NCBI RefSeq assembly: GCF_003337485.1
Contig: NZ_QPJJ01000014.1
Span: forward strand, 1 to 64,000
Source: Saliterribacillus persicus
GTDB lineage: Bacteria; Bacillota; Bacilli; Bacillales; Amphibacillaceae
DNA: 64,000 bases
Direction: 5' to 3'
The translations under genes and the position numbers were made by a program. The number at the start of each line of letters is the position of its first letter. Position 1 is the first letter of the stretch. Of the stretch, positions 16,097-24,872 are shown piece after piece. The notes under the pieces are model-generated. The model had not been told where the DNA came from and made no database searches. It saw only the letters and a list, made by a program, of their open reading frames with translations.

Positions 16097-16226
16097 TATT
16101 TAAAAAGAAAAAGTCATTAAATAAATTCTGAAACGAAAAGTATATAAACGTATTTTTCTTTTCATATTTGCAAATTAGTTGCATAATAGAAGAGTAAGAC
16201 ATGCTTATAAAAAGGAGATATAATGA

Positions 16227-17129
16227 ATGAAAAAAATTCTATCAATCTTTACCCTATTTCTTATGGGGATGCTCATCTTTACCTCTACTACATTTGCAAG
16301 TGTTGGTGATGAAGGCATTGACGAACGCTTTGGCAAGCCTAAGGTAGTACTCGGAGAAGCGTTATCAGAGGATCAAAAAAATGCAGTAAGACAGCTCTTA
16401 GATGCAGAAGATCCAGAAACGGTTGAAGAATATATTGTAACAGCAGAAGATTTAGTAAATTATATTGGTGGCGACCCAAGCTCAAATATGTATTCCTCTG
16501 CAAAAATAACGCGTAAAGGGGAAGGGCATGGACTCGTTGTAAATATTGTGAATTCAGAAAATATAACCGAAGTGACAAACGAAATGTATGCCAATGCACT
16601 CCTTACTGCAGGAGTGGAGAATGCTGACGTTGAAGTTGCTTCTCCATTAAAGGTAAGTGGACATTCTGCATTAACAGGTATCTACAAAGCTTTTAATGTC
16701 GATGGAGAGGCACTTGATCAAGATCGAATGGAAGTTGCCAATGAAGAGTTAAATATTGCAACTGACCTTGCTGAGGAGGCAGGTTTAGATCAAGAAAAAG
16801 TTAGTGAACTATTAAGTGAGATCAAAAAAGAAATTTCAGAACAAAACCCTGCAACTAAAGAGGATGTAGAGCGAATTGTCAGTGAGCAATTAGACAAGCT
16901 CAATATTGAATTAAGCCCAGAAGATCGCGAAATGTTAACCAATTTATTCGATAAAATGCGAAACTTAGATATTGATTTTGGGAAGGTTGCTAATCAATTA
17001 GAGGATTTACTTGGAGATATTCAAGGGAAAATTGATGGCGTCAGTGAAGAAGATATTGATGGATTTTGGCAAACTGTCAAAAGCTTTTTCCAAAACATTG
17101 CAGATTCAATTCGTGCGATTTTTAATTAA
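16227..17129 (+). CDS. Secreted DUF1002 protein (YpuA-like)
   Basis: A 300-residue exported protein. Residues 1-24 are a signal peptide with cleavage likely after TFA. The DUF1002 region spans about residues 30-230: VVLGEALSEDQKNAVRQLL, EYIVTAEDLVNYIG, SSAKITRKGEGHGLVVNIV and ENADVEVASPLKVSGHSALTG. The C-terminal part is an acidic helical region (ELSPEDREMLTNLFDKM) with an amphipathic end FWQTVKSFFQNIADSIRAIF. B. subtilis YpuA is a cell-envelope-stress-linked protein of unknown function. AAAGGAGATATA precedes the ATG; TTTTCA and CATAAT 17 bases apart are a possible promoter. Confidence 0.85.
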   Translation: MKKILSIFTLFLMGMLIFTSTTFASVGDEGIDERFGKPKVVLGEALSEDQKNAVRQLLDAEDPETVEEYIVTAEDLVNYIGGDPSSNMYSSAKITRKGEGHGLVVNIVNSENITEVTNEMYANALLTAGVENADVEVASPLKVSGHSALTGIYKAFNVDGEALDQDRMEVANEELNIATDLAEEAGLDQEKVSELLSEIKKEISEQNPATKEDVERIVSEQLDKLNIELSPEDREMLTNLFDKMRNLDIDFGKVANQLEDLLGDIQGKIDGVSEEDIDGFWQTVKSFFQNIADSIRAIFN

Positions 17130-17135
17130 TAGATA

Positions 17136-17168
17136 AACGTCATGGATTCGTTCATGGCGTTTTTATTA
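17136..17168 (+). terminator. Terminator of the DUF1002 gene
   Basis: AACGTCATG (17136-17144) pairs with CATGGCGTT (17153-17161) with one wobble, followed by TTTTATTAT. Confidence 0.75.
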
Positions 17169-17244
17169 TAAGGTAGCTCGAGAGTAATAAGGAAGGCCTG
17201 ACACCGAATTTTAAAATGTTCATGCAGAAAACAGGAGTGATAAT

Positions 17245-17847
17245 ATGACGCAAATTTGCTTAGTAAGACATGGAGAAACTGACTGGAATGCTTTAGGAAA
17301 GATTCAAGGTACAACCGATATTCCGTTAAACGAAACAGGGAAAAAACAGGCGGAAGCATGTGGTGCATTTTTGAAAGGAACAGATTGGGATGTCTTAATT
17401 ACAAGCCCGTTAAAAAGAGCAAAAGAAACAGCAGAAATAATTAATACATACATGGATATGCCACTTGAAGAGATGGCGGAATTTAAAGAGCGTTCATTTG
17501 GAGATGCAGAAGGAATGACTCCAGAGGAAAGGACAGAGAGGTTTCCAGGTAGAATATATCCGAACCAAGAGGAAGTGGAAACCCTCCATAAGCGTTTAGA
17601 AATGGGCTTAGAAAAAATAAATGATCGCTACAAAAATAAAAGAGTCCTGTTAGTTGCTCATGGCGCAGTAATTAATGCTATTTTGTCTGTGTTTTCTGAA
17701 GGAGAAATTGGCTCTGGAAAAACGCAGTTAATGAATGCGTGCCTCAGTAATATTTCCTACAAAGAAAATAAATGGGAAATTGCGAATTACAATCAAGTCA
17801 CACATCTAGATATGACAGACAAAAAAATGCAGAATCAAATCTTTTAA
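17245..17847 (+). CDS. Histidine phosphatase family protein
   Basis: A 200-residue phosphoglycerate-mutase-like phosphatase. LVRHGETDWN at residues 6-15 holds the catalytic His of the RHG motif; the substrate-binding TSPLKRAKETAEII follows near residue 54, Glu in FKERSFGDAEG near 82, and the second catalytic His in VAHGAVINAIL near 138. Length and motifs match YhfR/PhoE-type broad phosphatases in Bacillus. The ATG follows CAGGAGTG. Cytoplasmic, substrate unknown. Confidence 0.9.
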   Translation: MTQICLVRHGETDWNALGKIQGTTDIPLNETGKKQAEACGAFLKGTDWDVLITSPLKRAKETAEIINTYMDMPLEEMAEFKERSFGDAEGMTPEERTERFPGRIYPNQEEVETLHKRLEMGLEKINDRYKNKRVLLVAHGAVINAILSVFSEGEIGSGKTQLMNACLSNISYKENKWEIANYNQVTHLDMTDKKMQNQIF

Positions 17848-17884
17848 ATCAGGTTAAAGTATTTAGATTCTGATTTTCCTATTT
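17846..17884 (+). terminator. Possible terminator between convergent genes
   Basis: AAATCAG (17846-17852, overlapping the stop codon) pairs with CTGATTT (17870-17876), then TCCTATTTTC. The short stem and broken U-run make this only moderate. Confidence 0.45.
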
Positions 17885-18436
17885 TCAAAGTTGTATTTTT
17901 ATCGGCTCAAATTCGAACAGCTTGCCTTCATAGATAAGTTCAAGACTTGGGTGCTTCTGAAAATCTTCAGGAGTAACAAGTGCTGGAATCTTATCCCAAA
18001 GCTTAATTCCGGAACGACTTAGAATCTCTGCAACAAATTGCGAACAAAAATAAGAGTTGCTAAATTCAATCGGCTCATTAACAGATAAGCCTACTACACC
18101 AAGAATATTATAAAGAAATCTATTATTATTCTTTATGAAGAATTCTAGTATTCTATGCATCTTTACCAAATCTCTTTCGGTGACTGCTAGCTGATAAATC
18201 ACACAGGAGGTATCTTTATATTTACTATACGTTCCGGTCATTATATCCTCTTTTACAAATCCACCATGTAAGGGGTTATTCGGTTTCTTTCGACCAAAGC
18301 TATACATTTCCTTCAATTCTGGATCAAAAGATAGTGAAGCATGGTTATAAGGTGCTTTTGTATATCTTTTAATGATGGTTGTAAAAAGTGTTCCCGTATC
18401 AGACAACATAATATAAACATAATGTTGTTTTTCCAT
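17885..18436 (-). CDS. YiiX/NlpC-P60-like (permuted papain fold) protein
   Basis: A 183-residue protein with the permuted NlpC/P60 (YiiX/YebB-like) arrangement: the catalytic His-like segment YNHASLSFDPELKEMYSFGRK near residues 30-50 and the Cys-containing FCSQFVAEILSRSGI near residues 130-144. This order (His before Cys) is the permuted type. No signal peptide, so an intracellular amidase or peptidase is more likely than a wall hydrolase. GGGGG lies 6-7 bases before the ATG. Substrate unknown. It is divergent from the CdsA-like gene. Confidence 0.75.
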   Translation of the reverse strand: MEKQHYVYIMLSDTGTLFTTIIKRYTKAPYNHASLSFDPELKEMYSFGRKKPNNPLHGGFVKEDIMTGTYSKYKDTSCVIYQLAVTERDLVKMHRILEFFIKNNNRFLYNILGVVGLSVNEPIEFSNSYFCSQFVAEILSRSGIKLWDKIPALVTPEDFQKHPSLELIYEGKLFEFEPIKIQL

Positions 18437-18535
18437 TCGAAATCCCCCACAAAAAATAATTATCTATGTTCTCTTTTCATTATACAGTAATTTCCTTATA
18501 ATGAATGCAGTTCTTAAAAGAATTGGGTGAAGAAT

Positions 18536-19450
18536 TTGAAGGAAACATTGTGGACATTATTTATTATTTTTCTATTGTTATTAGGTGCAACGATTCTATT
18601 TTATATTTTCAAAAAACAACAACCGAAAAGGGATTTTTCAGGCATTCAAGTTCGAGTGAAAACATGGTGGGGCATGTTTGCTATTTTTTGTTTTGCAACG
18701 TTATTTAACCCACTTGTTTCTCTTCTTTCGCTATTGATTCTATCTTTTTTTGCGTTAAAAGAATATTACTCTATGCTCGAGACAAAGAAATCTGATCGAA
18801 GGATATTCTTATGGTCTTATCTAGCTATACCGCTTCAGTTCTATTGGATCTATATTGGATGGTATGGCATGTTTATTATTTTTATACCGATTTACGTTTT
18901 TTTGTTTTTACCACTTCCCCGTATTATTGGAAAGGGAACGGTTGGTTTTTTAAGGTCGGTAAGCTTCACGCAATGGGGCTTGATGCTAATGGTCTTTGGG
19001 CTTAGTCATTTGGCATACTTTCAGTTTGCCACGCCTACCTATGGAGCCAATCTCGTATTATTTCTAATTGTCCTTACACAATTAAACGATGTCTTGCATT
19101 ATCTTTTTTCTGTCTATATCGGCAAGCATAAGATCGTTCCATCTGCGAATGCATTCCTGAGCTGGGAGGGCTTCGTTGCTGCGTTAGTCTTAACAACACT
19201 TATCTCTTACTTTATCTATCCATACTTAACGCCATTTGGACTTACGTTTGGAATTTTGTCTGGAGTTATTATAGCTACCGCTGGTTTTGTTGGAAGTTTA
19301 ACAGTATCGGTTTTAAAGCGGGATCTATTAATCGGGGATAAAAAGAAGTTTGAAACCCTAAAGGGACGATATCTAAGTAGAATTGATAGTTTAACCTACA
19401 CGTCTCCAGTCTTTTTTCACATCATTCGTTACTTTTTTGATTTTATGTGA
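18536..19450 (+). CDS. CdsA-like phosphatidate cytidylyltransferase
   Basis: A 304-residue integral membrane protein with about seven to eight hydrophobic segments. The C-terminal half carries a CDP-diglyceride-synthase-like signature: QLNDVLHYLFSVYIGKHK, then PSANAFLSWEGF (compare SPNKTWEG of CdsA) and KRDLLIGDKKKF with GRYLSRIDSLTYTSPVFF. CDP-DAG synthesis from CTP and phosphatidate is the family reaction. It differs from the housekeeping CdsA in its N-terminal half and resembles YnbB-type paralogues. TTG 18536 follows GGGTGA at 5 bases; GTG 18527 is the alternative. The paralogue's own role is not known. Confidence 0.8.
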   Translation: MKETLWTLFIIFLLLLGATILFYIFKKQQPKRDFSGIQVRVKTWWGMFAIFCFATLFNPLVSLLSLLILSFFALKEYYSMLETKKSDRRIFLWSYLAIPLQFYWIYIGWYGMFIIFIPIYVFLFLPLPRIIGKGTVGFLRSVSFTQWGLMLMVFGLSHLAYFQFATPTYGANLVLFLIVLTQLNDVLHYLFSVYIGKHKIVPSANAFLSWEGFVAALVLTTLISYFIYPYLTPFGLTFGILSGVIIATAGFVGSLTVSVLKRDLLIGDKKKFETLKGRYLSRIDSLTYTSPVFFHIIRYFFDFM

Positions 19451-19468
19451 GTAAGCATAGAAAGCACA

Positions 19469-19492
19469 AAAGGGACCAATACTGGTCCCTTT
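19469..19492. terminator. Bidirectional terminator
   Basis: AAAGGGACCA (19469-19478) pairs perfectly with TGGTCCCTTT (19483-19492) around a 4-base loop. It lies between the CdsA-like gene and the end of the phn operon; the minus-strand side ends in TTTTGTGCTTTC. Confidence 0.8.
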
Positions 19493-19576
19493 AAACATGA
19501 CCTATCAAGTTTTCGATTAGTTTGACTAATGCATTCTTTAATAGTCGATGTTTAGCTATTGCCCTTTTGCTGCTCA

Positions 19577-20380
19577 TCACACCAATCGTTTTCGAATGGC
19601 GCCTGAAATTTGGTCAATAATCGTGACGGTCACAATAATTACGAGTAAAATCATCCCAACTTCTTCCCAATTTCGATTTAGGTATGCAAAAGTAATTAGT
19701 GTGCCAATACCTCCAGCACCAACAATTCCTAATACAGAAGAGGCACGCACATCAATTTCAAATCGATAGATGGCATAGGACATAAATTCAGGTAGAACCT
19801 GAGGCATGATTCCATAGAATAAAATTTGAAGTTTGTTAGCCCCACTTGCTTCAAATGCTTCAATTACATGCATATCAATGGATTCAATAACTTCCGCGTA
19901 TAATTTTCCAAGCATTCCAGTTGATCCAATGGCAATTGCAAGAACCCCGGCAAAGGGATTCGGTCCCACTGCTGCGACAAATAAAATCGCCAGAATAATC
20001 TCTGGGAATGCTCTTACTGCCCCTAAGATCCACATGCCAATCGTATTTAGATAACGGTTTTTAACCATGTTCGACGCACATAAAAAGGCAAGAGGAATCG
20101 CAAGGATTGCTGCTGCTAATGAACCTGTATAGGCAATAAATATCGTCTCTAGCATCATTTCTAAAATATTACCTGTTTCTTCTATTGCAGGTGTGAAAAA
20201 TTTAGGAATAATACGATCGAAATTATCAAGGGTTCGTGTGCTAAAAATCGTATCCCATTTGATTGAAATGCTTGTAAAAGTCCATGTGTAAATAGCGAGC
20301 AAAATCACAATAGCAGCAATTCTTTTAACTAGGGTCATTGTTTGTTTTGGTTTAGGAGGAATAGTGTGTCTCTTTGTCAT
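19577..20380 (-). CDS. phnE: Phosphonate-type ABC permease, second copy
   Basis: A 267-residue inner-membrane permease of the PhnE family with about six helices. The ABC contact loop reads EAFEASGANKLQILFYGIMP and the FPEIILAILFVAAVGPNPFAG and RASSVLGIVGAGGIGTLI blocks are typical. Its ATG (20380) overlaps the TGA of the upstream permease (ATGA), so they are translationally coupled; GGGAGGGG precedes it. It forms the channel with the other permease and PhnC. Last gene of a four-gene operon. Confidence 0.92.
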   Translation of the reverse strand: MTKRHTIPPKPKQTMTLVKRIAAIVILLAIYTWTFTSISIKWDTIFSTRTLDNFDRIIPKFFTPAIEETGNILEMMLETIFIAYTGSLAAAILAIPLAFLCASNMVKNRYLNTIGMWILGAVRAFPEIILAILFVAAVGPNPFAGVLAIAIGSTGMLGKLYAEVIESIDMHVIEAFEASGANKLQILFYGIMPQVLPEFMSYAIYRFEIDVRASSVLGIVGAGGIGTLITFAYLNRNWEEVGMILLVIIVTVTIIDQISGAIRKRLV

Positions 20381-21168
20381 ACAAGCCCCTCCCTTAATTT
20401 ACCGCTAATGTAATCAATAACAACAACTACTGCAAATATAATTAGAACAATGGTACTAACAGCAGGGTAATTCATAAAATTGATCTCTTTATTTATTAAT
20501 TGGCCAATCCCACCTGCTCCTACAAGGCCGAGCACAACGGATGCACGAATATTTATTTCGAATACATACAAGCTAAATGAGATAAATTGTGGAAGAACCT
20601 GTGGCACAACCGCATACCAAATCGTCTGAAGCGTATTTCCACCCGAGGCGCGGATTGCTTCAGATGGATTCATATCGATTGCTTCTATTACTTCGCTCAT
20701 GAGCTTTACTAAAATTCCTACTGCAAAAATAATCAGAGCTATGATTCCAGGGAAAACACCAATGCCAAATAGTCCAACAAAAACAACAGCAAGGATAATA
20801 TCAGGAATTGTTCGAATAATGTTTAACAAAAAACGCATAATCTGATAAAGAAAATGATTCGTTGTGACATTATTTGCAGTTAATAAGGAAAAAGGAATGC
20901 TAATAATAACAGCAATCGTTGTTGCAATAATCGCCATATGTAGTGTTTCAAATAACTTCGGCCAAATATTTGATACATAACTCCACTGTGGTGGGAAAAA
21001 GTCTGTTATTAAACCAAATATGTTCGGTAATTTTATAAAAAAATTGAGGATAAAAGACTCTGTAATTATCGAGCTAACTAGGTACAGACTGATCACGAGA
21101 ATAAAGGAGATGGTGATAATCAGTTTTGTTTTCTTTGGATAGAGGCTAGAAGGAACGTGCTTATTCAT
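20377..21168 (-). CDS. phnE: Phosphonate-type ABC permease, first copy
   Basis: A 263-residue permease homologous to the next gene. EAIRASGGNTLQTIWYAVVP is the EAA-type coupling loop, and RASVVLGLVGAGGIGQLI is near the C-terminus. The start at 21168 overlaps the end of phnC by 8 bp and follows GGAGGAGAAGAGC; a longer frame to 21288 lies inside phnC and is rejected. Two different PhnE subunits probably form a heterodimer, as in several Bacillales importers. Confidence 0.92.
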   Translation of the reverse strand: MNKHVPSSLYPKKTKLIITISFILVISLYLVSSIITESFILNFFIKLPNIFGLITDFFPPQWSYVSNIWPKLFETLHMAIIATTIAVIISIPFSLLTANNVTTNHFLYQIMRFLLNIIRTIPDIILAVVFVGLFGIGVFPGIIALIIFAVGILVKLMSEVIEAIDMNPSEAIRASGGNTLQTIWYAVVPQVLPQFISFSLYVFEINIRASVVLGLVGAGGIGQLINKEINFMNYPAVSTIVLIIFAVVVVIDYISGKLREGLV

Positions 21169-21937
21169 GCTCTTCTCCTCCGATAATGTCGTCTTCACGG
21201 ATCGATCTCCCATATATTTCTTCAAAGGTTTTTTCTGACACACTTGAAGCGGGACCATCATATACAATTTCGCCATCACGCATCCCAATTATCCGGTCTG
21301 CATATTCCATCGCCATATCAATGAAGTGTAAATTAACGATGGTGGTGATATTATCCTCTTTGTTTATTTGCTTTAAATATTTCATTACCTGGTGTGAAGT
21401 TGGTGGATCTAGACTAGCAACAGGCTCGTCCGCTAATAATAAGGTTGGTTGTTGAGTTAGCACCCTCGCAATACTTACCCGTTGTTGTTGCCCTCCACTA
21501 AGCTCATCAGCACGACTATATAATTTGCTTTCGATGTTAACGCGTTTTAAGTTTTCATAGGCAAGCTGCCGATCTTTCTCAGAAAATAAATGGAATATAC
21601 TTTTCCATGTATCTGTATAGCCAAGTCTTCCAGCGATAACATTCTTCATTACAGTAGATCTTTTAACGAGATTATAGCTCTGAAAGATCATGCCAATTTT
21701 TTTTCGTAAATGACGAAGCTCTTTTCCTTTAAAGGATAAAATGTTGTCTCCATTCACCATTAACTTTCCACTCGTAGGAGTTACCAAACGATTAATACTG
21801 CGAATAAAGGTTGATTTTCCAGCACCAGATAAGCCTACAATGACAACAAATTCTCCTTCGTTAATTTGAATATTTATATCTTTAAGTCCTTGGGTTCCAT
21901 TCGGATAAACCAATGACACGTTTTCGAATGTAATCAT
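21161..21937 (-). CDS. phnC: Phosphonate-type ABC ATP-binding protein
   Basis: A 258-residue ATPase. Walker A GLSGAGKST near residue 34, signature LSGGQQQRVSIARVL near residue 146, Walker B LLLADEPVASLDP near residue 165 and a His switch (NLHFIDMAMEYADRIIGM) near residue 199 are intact. GGAGG precedes the ATG. It powers uptake with the two PhnE permeases and PhnD. A terminator-like hairpin separates it from phnD, so it is probably made in smaller amounts than the binding protein. Confidence 0.93.
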   Translation of the reverse strand: MITFENVSLVYPNGTQGLKDINIQINEGEFVVIVGLSGAGKSTFIRSINRLVTPTSGKLMVNGDNILSFKGKELRHLRKKIGMIFQSYNLVKRSTVMKNVIAGRLGYTDTWKSIFHLFSEKDRQLAYENLKRVNIESKLYSRADELSGGQQQRVSIARVLTQQPTLLLADEPVASLDPPTSHQVMKYLKQINKEDNITTIVNLHFIDMAMEYADRIIGMRDGEIVYDGPASSVSEKTFEEIYGRSIREDDIIGGEEHE

Positions 21938-21976
21938 ACATTTTACCTCCAGTTAAGTATCTAACGATGTAAAAAA

Positions 21977-22005
21977 GGAGAGAAAAATAGCTTCTCTCCT
22001 CGTTT
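21977..22005. terminator. Attenuator-like hairpin between phnD and phnC
   Basis: GGAGAGAA (21977-21984) and TTCTCTCC (21992-21999) pair perfectly. On the minus strand it is followed by TTTTTT, so part of the phnD transcripts should stop here. The plus-strand side also has a T-run. Confidence 0.75.
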
Positions 22006-22029
22006 TTTTACTATGAAGCTATGAAGCTC

Positions 22030-22905
22030 TTATTCGTCTAAGCTGATAGAATCACCGAATTTTTCATAGGTACTGCGAACAACATCATATTCACTGTCGT
22101 CAGCTTCGATAATGCGATCCCAATTATAAACATCGTTCATGATTTTTATCATCTCATCATTGTCATTGAAGCTTAAGAAGGTTTGTTTAATCTCTTCTTT
22201 TAATTCATCATCTACATCGCTTGAAACAGAGATCGTATCATTTGGAATTTCAGCTGTGTAATCTAGAACAACCAACTTTTCCATAATATCGGGATATTCT
22301 TCTTCTAACTCACCACGGACATCATCAAAGGTAGTCGCAACATCCGCTTCCCCGTTATAAACGGTAATCGCTGAGTTATCATGTCCACCTGTTTGTATTG
22401 ATTCTGCGAAAAATTCTGTTTCAGGATCTGCAACATCGAATTCATCCATTATCTGAGCTGCTGGAAATAAGTACCCACTAGTAGAAGTTGGATCGCCATA
22501 TGCCCAAGTTTTTCCTTCTAAATCTTCCAAGCTCTCTATACCTGAATCTGCTTGCACTAAGTATTGAGCTTTGTACGTACCGCTTCCGTATCGTTCTGAT
22601 TTAAGTATGACTTCCACGTCATGCTTTTCATTGGCTAAAACATATCCAAAAGCAGGAATAAACCCGATTTGCACTTCATTTGTACCCATTGCTTCGACTA
22701 ATGCGGTATAATTTGTCATTACTTTTCCTTCCACTTCCACTCCTAATTCTTCTGAGAGTTGTTCAGCTAAAGGTTCGACAGTATCTGCGATTGTATCGGA
22801 TTCCTGTGAAGGAACAAATCCCATTACTAATGCGTCATCTTCACTACAACCGGCCATGATTACCATCATTAAAAGGCTTGCTAAAACAATTGTTAATTTT
22901 CTCAT
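22030..22905 (-). CDS. phnD: Phosphonate-type ABC substrate-binding lipoprotein
   Basis: A 291-residue lipoprotein. The signal ends with lipobox IMAG-Cys19, so it is anchored outside the membrane. The PhnD-like domain shows VMGFVPSQESDTIADTVEPLAEQL, TNYTALVEAMGTNEVQIGFIPA, WAYGDPTSTSGYLFPA and a VATTFDDV hinge region, all typical. Ligand could be phosphonate, phosphite or an ester; without C-P lyase or ptxD genes nearby this is open. GGGGGATTAAAT precedes the ATG. It is the first gene of the operon phnD-phnC-phnE-phnE. Confidence 0.92.
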   Translation of the reverse strand: MRKLTIVLASLLMMVIMAGCSEDDALVMGFVPSQESDTIADTVEPLAEQLSEELGVEVEGKVMTNYTALVEAMGTNEVQIGFIPAFGYVLANEKHDVEVILKSERYGSGTYKAQYLVQADSGIESLEDLEGKTWAYGDPTSTSGYLFPAAQIMDEFDVADPETEFFAESIQTGGHDNSAITVYNGEADVATTFDDVRGELEEEYPDIMEKLVVLDYTAEIPNDTISVSSDVDDELKEEIKQTFLSFNDNDEMIKIMNDVYNWDRIIEADDSEYDVVRSTYEKFGDSISLDE

Positions 22906-23062
22906 ATTTAATCCCCCAAATACTTTTTTGTGTGTTTCTATCGCAATTATGCACTGCTTATAGGCATTTCGCCATACTATTTACCAATACTTAACAAATT
23001 TATCTTAGGCTTCATAATTTTTACGTGTGCTTCATCTTTTTCGTTAAAATGAACTAATAAAA

Positions 23063-23091
23063 TGGAGCAAACGTTTTTCTTTCTGTATAAT
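23063..23091 (+). promoter_or_regulatory. Possible sigmaA promoter of the ABC exporter operon
   Basis: A perfect TATAAT (23086-23091) with a weak -35 (TGGAGC, 23063-23068) at 17 bases. Confidence 0.45.
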
Positions 23092-23147
23092 GGTAAGAAG
23101 CGAAACTTACAAGTGAGCTTATTGGTTTGAAAATTCGGAGGTTCATC

Positions 23148-24872
23148 ATGAGAAAAATGTGGAAATACATACATTTATATAGAAAATCGATGATTATTGC
23201 GCTTAGCTTAATGATCGTAGAGTTGATTGTAGAGTTAGTTCAACCTCTTATTATGGCGAGGATCATTGATGATGGGATTGTTGCTGAAGATCTTGGTGTA
23301 GTGTATCGATATGGCGCATTGTTATTAGTACTTACTGTAATTGCGTTTATTGGTGGTGTGAGTAGTTCATTTTTTGCTGCGGATGTGAGTCAAGGGGTAG
23401 GTCATGACCTTCGCCGCGACATGTATCGTAACATTCAAATGTTCTCCGCGATGAAGGTGCAACAATTTGCAACATCTACCTTATTAACAAGGATGACGAA
23501 TGATGTAACGCAGATTCAAGGCCTCTTATTTGCGTTCATGCGTATTATGCTTAGGGCGCCTTTATTTATTATTCTTGGTATAGTGATGTCCTTTATTATT
23601 CATCCGCCTTTGGCATGGATTTTGTTATTAACTATTCCAGTGCTGTTTTTTATTATGTTTTGGCTCATGTTAAAAGGCATGAAATATTTTAAATTAGTAC
23701 AAGAAAAAATTGATCAGGTGAATGGAATTATCAGAGAAAATTTGTTAGCGATTCGCCTTGTGAAAGCTTTTCATCGAATGAAATTTGAAAATAAACGATT
23801 TAAAAAAGTAAATACATCGTTAAAGGACAAGAATAAAAAGGCATTATGGGTTATGGAAATCGTGCTTCCAATTACAATGCTTATTATGAACATAGCGATG
23901 ATCGCATTATTGTGGTTTGGAAATATACAATTAAATGCGGGAGAGGCCCAGGCTGGTGAAGTCGTTGCCATTATTAATTATGCAACACGCATGCTCGCTT
24001 CATTCGGTGTATTCTCCTTTTTATTAATGAATGTTTCAAGAGGTAGAGCATCAGCAAAACGAGTCAATGATGTACTTGACGAAGAACCGGATGATGTAAC
24101 TACTAATTCAGGTGGAACTGCAGAAATCGTTGGCAAGGTTAGTTTTGAAAAGGTAGATTTTGTATATCCAACTACAGAGCAGCTTGTTTTAAAAGACTTA
24201 ACATTTTCCGTGAATGCTTCAGAAAAAATTGGGATTCTTGGTGAAACGGGGTCGGGTAAATCCACCTTACTTCATCTTATTCCATATTTATATACCGCTT
24301 CAGATGGCAGTATATATATCGACGATAAACCAATAACAGATTGGGGCAATCAGGTACGCCATGGTATAACCCTTGTGCCGCAAGAAGGCTTTCTTTTTTC
24401 TGGTACGATAAAAGAAAATATTGCATGGGGAAACGAACATTTAACGGATGAGGAAATCACACTAGCAGCAAAAGATGCGATGTTACATGACTTTGTTATG
24501 AGTTTACCAGACGGGTACGATACCTTAGTTGGTCAGAGGGGTGTAAATTTATCTGGTGGGCAAAAGCAACGATTATCAATCGCTAGAGCGCTCGCGGATA
24601 ATCCGAAAATATTATTATTGGATGATAGTACGAGCGCGTTAGATGCAGCAACAGAGGAAACTGTACTCGAAGCAATTAGAAAACGCGCCTGTACAACTTT
24701 TCTTGTCTCACAAAAAATAAGTTCTGTTATCGATGCAGATAAAATACTAGTATTGGAAAAGGGTGCTATTGTTGGTCTTGGTAAGCATGAAGAATTGCTA
24801 AGAAATAATCAGCTATATCAATTGATCTGGGATTCACAAACGAAAGAGGAGGTGCGTATTGATGAAGTCTAA
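23148..24872 (+). CDS. ABC exporter half-transporter, degenerate-site subunit
   Basis: A 574-residue fusion of a six-helix membrane domain (about residues 1-310) and an ATPase domain (about 330-574), of the multidrug/lipid exporter type. Walker A GETGSGKST (365-373) and signature LSGGQKQRLSIARAL are canonical, but Walker B reads LLLDD with Asp493 where the catalytic Glu should be, and the switch His is Gln522 (LVSQKISS). It therefore supplies the non-hydrolysing site of a heterodimer. CGGAGG lies 7 bases before the ATG. It overlaps the next gene by 11 bp. It is like YfiB, BmrC or TM287; substrate not known. Confidence 0.92.
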   Translation: MRKMWKYIHLYRKSMIIALSLMIVELIVELVQPLIMARIIDDGIVAEDLGVVYRYGALLLVLTVIAFIGGVSSSFFAADVSQGVGHDLRRDMYRNIQMFSAMKVQQFATSTLLTRMTNDVTQIQGLLFAFMRIMLRAPLFIILGIVMSFIIHPPLAWILLLTIPVLFFIMFWLMLKGMKYFKLVQEKIDQVNGIIRENLLAIRLVKAFHRMKFENKRFKKVNTSLKDKNKKALWVMEIVLPITMLIMNIAMIALLWFGNIQLNAGEAQAGEVVAIINYATRMLASFGVFSFLLMNVSRGRASAKRVNDVLDEEPDDVTTNSGGTAEIVGKVSFEKVDFVYPTTEQLVLKDLTFSVNASEKIGILGETGSGKSTLLHLIPYLYTASDGSIYIDDKPITDWGNQVRHGITLVPQEGFLFSGTIKENIAWGNEHLTDEEITLAAKDAMLHDFVMSLPDGYDTLVGQRGVNLSGGQKQRLSIARALADNPKILLLDDSTSALDAATEETVLEAIRKRACTTFLVSQKISSVIDADKILVLEKGAIVGLGKHEELLRNNQLYQLIWDSQTKEEVRIDEV

